Below, piece by piece: positions 56,434 through 64,000 of a stretch of 64,000 nucleotides of DNA. The position numbers and the translations under genes were made by a program. How positions within the stretch are numbered: the first letter of the stretch is position 1; each line of letters begins with the position of its first letter. A model generated the notes under the pieces. It had not been told where the DNA came from. It did not search any database and worked only from the letters and a program-made list of their open reading frames with translations. This DNA comes from an uncultured Clostridia bacterium (GTDB lineage: Bacteria; Bacillota; Clostridia; Oscillospirales; Oscillospiraceae): contig CAMFFO010000002.1 in assembly GCA_945949735.1 (NCBI GenBank), forward strand, positions 1 through 64,000. The letters run 5' to 3'.

Positions 56434-58953
56434 ATGGATATTTTTCGCAAACGGTTCCTGGCCGCCCTGCTGGCACTGACATTCCTGGCAGCGGCCCTGG
56501 GAACAGCTCTGCCGGAAGCCAGGGCGGAGGAGGAATTCACGGATCCCTATGTGCTGAGCTTCGAGGGGGATGTGGGCGGGTATGCCTACAGCGGCGTGCC
56601 GTTTTTGTACACCAGCCCCTTCCAGATGTACCATACCTACCATGCCCCCGCGGGTTCCGACCCTGACTGGCCCTATACATACAGCGCCGAGGTGTTTCAG
56701 TTGATCAACACCACGCTCCTGGCACAGGGCGGGGAGGGAGCCTACGCCTCCATCGGGGCCTATTGTACGGATGTGGCATCCTATACCCGGGGCAACACCA
56801 ATTACCGACGGATCAACCTGGAGGATTCCACCTACCATGCCTCCGGCGCCGCCGCCAGGCTTCGCAGTGTGATCCTGAAGAGCTTCCCCTATGTGACGGA
56901 TATGGAAACCATCACCGCTTCCGCCAACACCTGGCTCCGGGCCAACGGCCTGACGGAAATCCGGCAGCTTCAGGTGGGGGAGGCCATCCTCGCCACCCAG
57001 CAGGCCATCTGGAAGATCACCCATGGGGAAAGCTACTCCATCGATGATGCCTATGTGGGCTGCGGAAACTATGACGGCTCCAACGCGGTGTTCCAGACGA
57101 ACAGCGGGGAGGGGGAGACGGAATACACCGAGAACAACATTCAGATGCTCTTTGAGTACCTGATGGCCCTGCCCGGAACGGCGCCCATTTCCGATGCCGT
57201 CAGCGAGGCTGTATTTGAGGAGCCTGTCTACAGCGCGGTGCGGGAGGAGGACGGAACCTACACCGTAGTCGTCAGCTTCCGGGTGAACACCCAGGTTGGG
57301 GAACGGGACAGCCTGACCTTAAGCGCACGGTGCGGTGACCAGCGTCAGAGCATCGAGCTTACCGAGGGCGGCAGCTATCAGTTCACCTTCCGGGATCTGG
57401 AGGATCGTCCCGAGGTCAAGCTGGAAATCAACGGCTATCAACTGGGCGGGGACGTATACCTGTTTGACGCCCCCGGCAGCCGGGATACCTCCCAGTCCAT
57501 GGTGGGCTATGACGACAGTCTGCTGCCTGTCCACGGCGAGGTGCTGGTGACCCCCGACCGGATCCTGAACATTCTGAAAACCACCAGCGAGGTGGAGGGA
57601 AAGAAGCCTCTGGCCAATATCTCCTTTGAAATCTACCGCGTTGCGGATCTGGAGCAGTTGGAGCAGGGGACGGTGACCCTGGGGGAGAAGCCCACCCGGG
57701 AGGACATCCTGAGATACCAGAAGCAGGAGAATCTGGTCGCCACCCTGACCACCGATGCTCAGGGCATGGCCAGCTACAACTTTACGGAAAATGGCCAGCC
57801 GGATGGGGCATACCTGATTGTGGAGCAGTACAGTGCCGCCACCACGGGCGCAATTGAGCCATTTTTTATCCTGATTCCCGGTACTACAGAGGATGGCTCC
57901 GGCCACAGCTACAGTCTGTTTGTCAGCCCAAAGAACATCTCCGAAACCGGGCCGGACATCAAAAAGGACGTCACGGAGATTGAGAATAACAGCGATTCCT
58001 TCGACATGGGCCAGGAGCACACCTGGATTCTCCGGGGCGGTGTGCCCGCGGGTATCGGCTCCGCCCAGAGGTATGCCATTTCCGATACACTGGACTACCG
58101 CCTGACCTATGTCAAGGGCAGCCCTGTGGTAAAGCTCTTCACCAAAGCAGGGGAGGAGCTGAGTATGACGGACGACACCTTCTACACCCTGGCGGAGGGG
58201 ACGGCTGTGGTGGACGGGCGTACTGTAGACCGGTTCTCCGTATCCCTCACGGCAAAGGGCATGGCCTATGTGGCGGGCAACCTGGGCGAGGGCTCCCATC
58301 TTCCGGAAATCCGGGTATACTACAGGGCTGCCATCAATGAAAATGCCGGGCTTGGGGAGCAGATCCCCAACCAGGCCCATGTGGATTACCTGAATTCCGC
58401 GGGAATGGACTATGACGCGGATTCGGATATCCCCGAGGTTCATACCGGCGGCATCCATCTGCTGAAAACCGATGCTGAGGGGAATCCCCTTGCCGGAGCG
58501 GAGCTGCGGATTGCCCGGGAAGCTACGGAAGCGGAGCTGGCGGATGAAAGTGTGGTCAAGCAGAAGCTGACGGTCCAGGGCGAGGTGCTGGATGTGGTAT
58601 TCGTGGACTTCCTGCCACAGGCGGATCTGAGCGGGGAAAAGGTGGACAGGGTTGTCACCGGTGAGGACGGAAAGGCGTCCTTCTGCGGCCTGGCCTACAG
58701 CAGCTACTACCTGGTGGAGACCAAAGCCCCTGGGGGCTACAACCTCCTTACGGAGCCGGTAGCCGTGCAGATTGACGGGGAAAGCCATCTGGTAACTGAG
58801 GACAAAGACCCTACGGTGCGGATCATCAATACGAAGTTTGTGCTGCCGGAAACCGGCGGTACAGGCACCGCGCTGTTTACAGTGGTGGGCCTGCTGATTA
58901 TCGGATCGGCAGCCATCCTGATCTTTATGAACAGCAGAAAGAAAAAATCCTGA
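56434..58953 (+). CDS. Surface-anchored thioester/isopeptide-domain pilin-like adhesin, LPETG-anchored
   Basis: Signal peptide; thioester-like Cys (GAYCTDVAS) and Gln (ATQQAIWKIT); SpaA/Cna-B-like repeats; VLPETGGTGTALFTVVGLLIIGSAAILIFMNSRKKKS. Confidence 0.88.
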   Translation: MDIFRKRFLAALLALTFLAAALGTALPEARAEEEFTDPYVLSFEGDVGGYAYSGVPFLYTSPFQMYHTYHAPAGSDPDWPYTYSAEVFQLINTTLLAQGGEGAYASIGAYCTDVASYTRGNTNYRRINLEDSTYHASGAAARLRSVILKSFPYVTDMETITASANTWLRANGLTEIRQLQVGEAILATQQAIWKITHGESYSIDDAYVGCGNYDGSNAVFQTNSGEGETEYTENNIQMLFEYLMALPGTAPISDAVSEAVFEEPVYSAVREEDGTYTVVVSFRVNTQVGERDSLTLSARCGDQRQSIELTEGGSYQFTFRDLEDRPEVKLEINGYQLGGDVYLFDAPGSRDTSQSMVGYDDSLLPVHGEVLVTPDRILNILKTTSEVEGKKPLANISFEIYRVADLEQLEQGTVTLGEKPTREDILRYQKQENLVATLTTDAQGMASYNFTENGQPDGAYLIVEQYSAATTGAIEPFFILIPGTTEDGSGHSYSLFVSPKNISETGPDIKKDVTEIENNSDSFDMGQEHTWILRGGVPAGIGSAQRYAISDTLDYRLTYVKGSPVVKLFTKAGEELSMTDDTFYTLAEGTAVVDGRTVDRFSVSLTAKGMAYVAGNLGEGSHLPEIRVYYRAAINENAGLGEQIPNQAHVDYLNSAGMDYDADSDIPEVHTGGIHLLKTDAEGNPLAGAELRIAREATEAELADESVVKQKLTVQGEVLDVVFVDFLPQADLSGEKVDRVVTGEDGKASFCGLAYSSYYLVETKAPGGYNLLTEPVAVQIDGESHLVTEDKDPTVRIINTKFVLPETGGTGTALFTVVGLLIIGSAAILIFMNSRKKKS

Positions 58954-59010
58954 CGCGGGGAATGGAGGATGGACCTTTGGCCCATCCTCCATTCGATTGG
59001 GAGGTACACT

Positions 59011-59901
59011 ATGGGGAAAAAACGCATCGTCTGGCTGTACCTGTTCCTGGCGGCAGGGGTGATGATCCTGTGCTATCCAACGGTGAGCAGCGCGGTCAAC
59101 CGGCGCAGCGGCTCCTACGCCATTGGACTGTGGCAGCGGGATATGGGGACGCTGGAGGATAGCGCGCTGGAGGCGCAGCGGCTTCAGGCACAGCGGTACA
59201 ATCAGGAGCTGCTGACGGGGGGAGAGCCGGAGGGGTATGAGGAATGCCTGAACCTGGGCAACGGGATGATGGGCTACATTCGGATTCCCAGAATCGATGT
59301 GGAGCTTCCCATCTACCACGGGGTGGAGGAGGACACGCTGGCCCGGGGGGTGGGGCATCTGCCCGGCACAGCTTTGCCCATTGGAGGCCCAGGAAACCAC
59401 GCGGTGCTCACGGGGCACACGGGGCTGCCCAGCGCCCGGCTTTTCACCGACCTGACGGAGCTGCAGGAGGGAGACCGGTTCTACATCCACACGCTGGATG
59501 AGGTTCTGTGCTATCAGGTGGATCAGATTCAGGTGGTGCTGCCCAGTGAGGGGCAGGCGCTGGCGCCCCAGCCGGGGAAGGATTTCTGCACATTGGTGAC
59601 CTGCACCCCCTACGGCATTAATTCCCACCGGCTGCTGGTTCGGGGAAGCCGGGTCATTCAGGAGGAACTGATTTCCGCTGGAGAGGCGCCGGAGCAGTCG
59701 GGAAGAACTCTGGGACTGGTTTGGCTGCCAATGCCGCTGTGCGCCGTGGCCGCAATTGCCTGTCTGTGCAAGCGAAGCCTTGACGCCAGACGCAGACGGA
59801 ACTATAATACATCCGATGAAACAGTCCGGAAAAAGAAGAGGAAGGGCCGGTTATGGAAGTTCAAAAAATACAAGGGGAAGTACTTAGCGGAAACGCGCTG
59901 A
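59011..59901 (+). CDS. Class C sortase
   Basis: GYIRIPRIDVELPIYHGVEEDTLARGVGHLPGTALPIGGPGNHAVLTGHTGLPSARLFTDL, TLVTCTPYGINSHRLLVRG; C-terminal TM and basic tail. Confidence 0.93.
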   Translation: MGKKRIVWLYLFLAAGVMILCYPTVSSAVNRRSGSYAIGLWQRDMGTLEDSALEAQRLQAQRYNQELLTGGEPEGYEECLNLGNGMMGYIRIPRIDVELPIYHGVEEDTLARGVGHLPGTALPIGGPGNHAVLTGHTGLPSARLFTDLTELQEGDRFYIHTLDEVLCYQVDQIQVVLPSEGQALAPQPGKDFCTLVTCTPYGINSHRLLVRGSRVIQEELISAGEAPEQSGRTLGLVWLPMPLCAVAAIACLCKRSLDARRRRNYNTSDETVRKKKRKGRLWKFKKYKGKYLAETR

Positions 59902-60590
59902 AGATCCTGGGAGCTCTGGCTATGGTGGCGGATCATGTGGGACTGATGTTTTTCCCTGGGATGACGATGCTGCGGATCGTGGGAAGGCTGGCCTATCCCA
60001 TTTTTGCCTATATGATCGCCGAAGGGTGCGCCCACACCAGGAACAGAGGGAGGTATTTCCTTCGGGTGTTCGTCCTGGCGGCGTTGTGCCAGATTGTGTA
60101 TTACCTGGCGGAGGGGAGCGCGTATCTGAGTATTCTGGTCACCTTCTGCTGTGGGATCGGCATGGTTTTCGCGCTGCAGGATATGAAGCAGGAGCTCTTT
60201 TCCGGGGAGCGTCCCCGGTATTTGGGCGCGGTGGAATTTGCGTTGACGGTTGTGCTGGTATGGCTGCTGAACCGGAGGCTCACCATTGACTATGGTTTCT
60301 GGGGCTGCATGGTTCCGGTATTTTCCAGCCTGTTTCAGAGTGTGGAGGGCGCTCCCAACTGGCTCCGAAAGCTGGATCGGAAGGCGGTTCATGTGGCAAT
60401 GACCGGCGTGGGACTGATCTTGCTTTCCTGGGATCTGAAGGGTATCCAGGTTTGGAGCCTGCTGGCTCTGCCGCTGCTGATGCTTTATTCCGGCAGACGG
60501 GGAAAATGGAATATGAAATACTTCTTCTACATCTTCTATCCTGCCCACCTTGCGATCCTCCAGGGAATTGCCTGGTTGCTTGCAAGGTAA
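59853..60590 (+). CDS. TraX-family membrane protein
   Basis: LSGNALKILGALAMVADHVGLMFFPGMTMLRIVGRLAYPIFAYMIAEG; overlaps the sortase 3' end by 49 bp. Confidence 0.85.
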   Translation: MEVQKIQGEVLSGNALKILGALAMVADHVGLMFFPGMTMLRIVGRLAYPIFAYMIAEGCAHTRNRGRYFLRVFVLAALCQIVYYLAEGSAYLSILVTFCCGIGMVFALQDMKQELFSGERPRYLGAVEFALTVVLVWLLNRRLTIDYGFWGCMVPVFSSLFQSVEGAPNWLRKLDRKAVHVAMTGVGLILLSWDLKGIQVWSLLALPLLMLYSGRRGKWNMKYFFYIFYPAHLAILQGIAWLLAR

Positions 60591-60600
60591 GGATTGAAAA

Positions 60601-60635
60601 ATACATCCGCACGACCTTCTGTCATGCGGATGTAT
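60601..60635. terminator. Terminator between convergent genes
   Basis: ATACATCCGCA cgaccttctgtca TGCGGATGTAT. Confidence 0.75.
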
Positions 60636-60640
60636 TATTG

Positions 60641-61087
60641 TCAACGGAAGGCGCTGAAGAATTTTGCCAGGGGTTCGATGACGGCGGACAGGTCCTGGAT
60701 GGCCTTGTTCAGGGCGTCAAAGTCGATGGCGTTGATTTTCTCCAGAGTCTCCACCAGACCGTCCTGATTGGTGGAAACCAGCGTGTCAACATTGGTGACC
60801 AGGGAATCCACGTTGGTCAGCAGAGACTGCATCTGCTGGACCAGGGAGGTCACGTCCATGTTTGCCAGCTCCTGCGTAGTGGCTTCCAGGTTCCCCAGGA
60901 TCTGCTCCGCCTGACCGACCATGGCCTCCACCCTGGGCACCGCAACAAAGACCAGCACCACCACAATCACGCAGCAAACCAGACTGATGAGACTGAACAG
61001 GCATTGCAGCCGGGTGTATTTCAGCTGCTGGCGGCTGTACTCCTCCAGAGTAGAAAGGCGCGTTCCCAATTCCTGATCGTTTTCCAT
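60641..61087 (-). CDS. Hypothetical membrane-anchored coiled-coil protein
   Basis: Single TM (CLFSLISLVCCVIVVVLVFVAV) then long helical region; aaggaggtt RBS. Confidence 0.7.
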   Translation of the reverse strand: MENDQELGTRLSTLEEYSRQQLKYTRLQCLFSLISLVCCVIVVVLVFVAVPRVEAMVGQAEQILGNLEATTQELANMDVTSLVQQMQSLLTNVDSLVTNVDTLVSTNQDGLVETLEKINAIDFDALNKAIQDLSAVIEPLAKFFSAFR

Positions 61088-61127
61088 GTTGTAACCTCCT
61101 TGATGTTTTTCTTTTGAGGGAAGCGAA

Positions 61128-61302
61128 AAATTGCTGTTTACAGTTTTCAAGCACCTTACGTTGCTAACGTAGGGGCGGATATTATCCGCCCGAAACGTTC
61201 CGTTTTTTGAGCATTTCCGGTGAATATGCGTGCTATCAATGCGGTAAGGTTGCGGGCGGATAATATCCGCCCCTACGGTGATAGTGCTGTAAACAACAAT
61301 TT
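61128..61302. repeat. MITE-like family B copy 5
   Basis: aaattgctgtttacagttttcaagcacc ... ctgtaaacaacaattt. Confidence 0.9.
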
Positions 61303-61328
61303 CCGTTTTCACGCGGCTTGGGGAAGGG

Positions 61329-62693
<1,365 letters not shown>

Positions 62694-62792
62694 ACGCGTT
62701 CGCTCCTGTCGAAAAAGGTTTCTTTCAGTATATTCGATTTTGGGGCAGAATGCAAGCGTTGCTTTCGATCCAATGGAGGAAGCGGAGCGTGG

Positions 62793-62932
62793 AAGCCGTA
62801 GGGGCGGCTATTAGCCGCCAGAAACGTTCCGGTTTTTGAGCATTTTCGGATAAAACGGACATTTCCGTAGTCGTTAGGTTGCGGGCGGCTAATAGCCGCC
62901 CCTACGATAACAAATTACCAAACACCAATTTA
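62793..62932. repeat. MITE-like family C copy 3 (left end incomplete)
   Basis: GTAGGGGCGGCTATTAGCCGCC ... GGGCGGCTAATAGCCGCCCCTAC ... caaacaccaattta. Confidence 0.8.
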
Positions 62933-62969
62933 ACTGTTCCCCGAGGGGAGAAATGACGCGAAAAGGGGA

Positions 62970-64000
62970 TTATCCTGCTTCGTAGACAAAGACCTGATAG
63001 CTTTCCAGAAGCTGCTGGTATTCCTGCTGAGAGATGGGCTTCCACTGTTCGGGGATGGATTCCACAGGGATATCCCAGGAGTCCAATTCCGCCTTGGCCC
63101 ACTTGGCGTCGCCGCCGTTGGGGTCATAGCGCAGGCAGTCCCGCAGGAAAAAGCCGTCTTTCAGGATGCGCAGGAAGGTGTGGTACTCAACGCCGTCCCG
63201 GGTTTCGGTGAAGCCTGGAAGCTTCCCTTCGTTGGATACCGGCTGAGCACCGGCATTGTGGGCTTCATAGAAGAGGAAGCCGTCCTCATGAATCCACTGG
63301 GTGAGCATTCTTCCCTGTCCGTCCAGCAAGCAGACCGCCCGGAACCAGCCGTCATACATCACGGCCAGATCCAGAACCCCATCGTTGTCGAAGTCGTCCT
63401 GGAAGTAGAACAGCATTTTATCCGGGAAGAGGCTTTGGAACCGGGTATAGAGATCCGTGGCGGATACGGCGCCCTCGGCAAAAGAATGCACCTCCGGTTC
63501 CCGGTAGGAATATTCGTCACAGATGGAGTCATAGACTTCCAGGGAAATTTCCTCCCAGTACATGGGGCTTTCCCGGAAGGCGCGCACATCCTCTCCGGGA
63601 GCATTGGTGCAGCGGAACCAAGGCCCATCGGCGTTGGAAGAAAGATCTCGCTTCAGGAAATCCCGATATCGAAGGGTATCCCCGTCCACCTCCAGGAACA
63701 GGTAGTAGGTCTGGTTTCCGTGAACCTGTGTGGATTGAATGACCGGGGCGCCGTCCTGTGCCCAGCGGATCCAGAAGCCGGTGTAATAGGCGTCGAAGGG
63801 CAGCTCCTCCATATAGCCGTTTTTCAGGGTATAGAGCATGGAATAATCCTGGGCGCTTCCATAGCCTACGGCCAGCTCTTCCGTTCCGTCGCCGTCAAAG
63901 TCCAGAAGGGTATAGTAGCCGTTCGTATCGCTCCGATGGGCCAGGAAGTACTCCTCATAGCTTTTGGGAGCGGTGGCCTGCTGATTTTCCAGGCGGATGC
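62970..64000 (-). CDS. Hypothetical protein with FG-GAP/VCBS-like repeat segment, 5'-truncated by the window edge
   Basis: Frame stays open beyond the annotated Met at 63839 to the edge (..NGYYTLLDFDGDGTEELAVGYGSAQDYSMLYTLKNGYMEEL..). Confidence 0.7.
   Translation of the reverse strand, partial: IRLENQQATAPKSYEEYFLAHRSDTNGYYTLLDFDGDGTEELAVGYGSAQDYSMLYTLKNGYMEELPFDAYYTGFWIRWAQDGAPVIQSTQVHGNQTYYLFLEVDGDTLRYRDFLKRDLSSNADGPWFRCTNAPGEDVRAFRESPMYWEEISLEVYDSICDEYSYREPEVHSFAEGAVSATDLYTRFQSLFPDKMLFYFQDDFDNDGVLDLAVMYDGWFRAVCLLDGQGRMLTQWIHEDGFLFYEAHNAGAQPVSNEGKLPGFTETRDGVEYHTFLRILKDGFFLRDCLRYDPNGGDAKWAKAELDSWDIPVESIPEQWKPISQQEYQQLLESYQVFVYEAG

Noticed and set aside
57319-59628. 769-aa minus-strand ORF opposite pilin/sortase
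   Set aside because: Antisense shadow; opposite strand encodes signal peptide, LPETG and sortase motifs

Overview
64-kb chromosomal window from a GC-rich low-copy-number-style Clostridia genome, probably Oscillospiraceae-like (inferred from gene content and repeats, not proven). Most of the window is ordinary coding DNA: sugar metabolism, MATE efflux, branched-chain amino acid ABC transporter, cell-envelope and spore genes, asnB, pyk, fumC. Four things stand out. (1) About 20 kb (11.1-31.1 kb) is built from Ter (tellurite/stress)-associated modules: a zinc-ribbon/FHA-like/lipoprotein operon, a divergent vWA-PP2C-Ser/Thr kinase (TerY-P-like) operon, a TerB_N/TerB_C-DUF2791 ATPase-Lhr-like helicase cassette, and an XpaC-TelA pair. 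This is my best candidate for an under-described system. (2) The liv transporter operon is preceded by a consensus promoter, a 56-codon ORF whose 3' half is rich in Leu/Val/Ile codons, and mutually exclusive terminator/antiterminator hairpins, which reads as a ribosome-mediated attenuator. (3) About 18 copies of palindromic MITE-like elements fall into several families. Several families share the termini (T)AAATTGTTGTTT...AAACAACAATTT(A), and nearly all copies sit within about 10-80 bp of a stop codon. (4) A His/Asp/Cys-rich CobW-type GTPase lies next to a second CobW-like protein. All product calls come from reading the translations; no database search was run.
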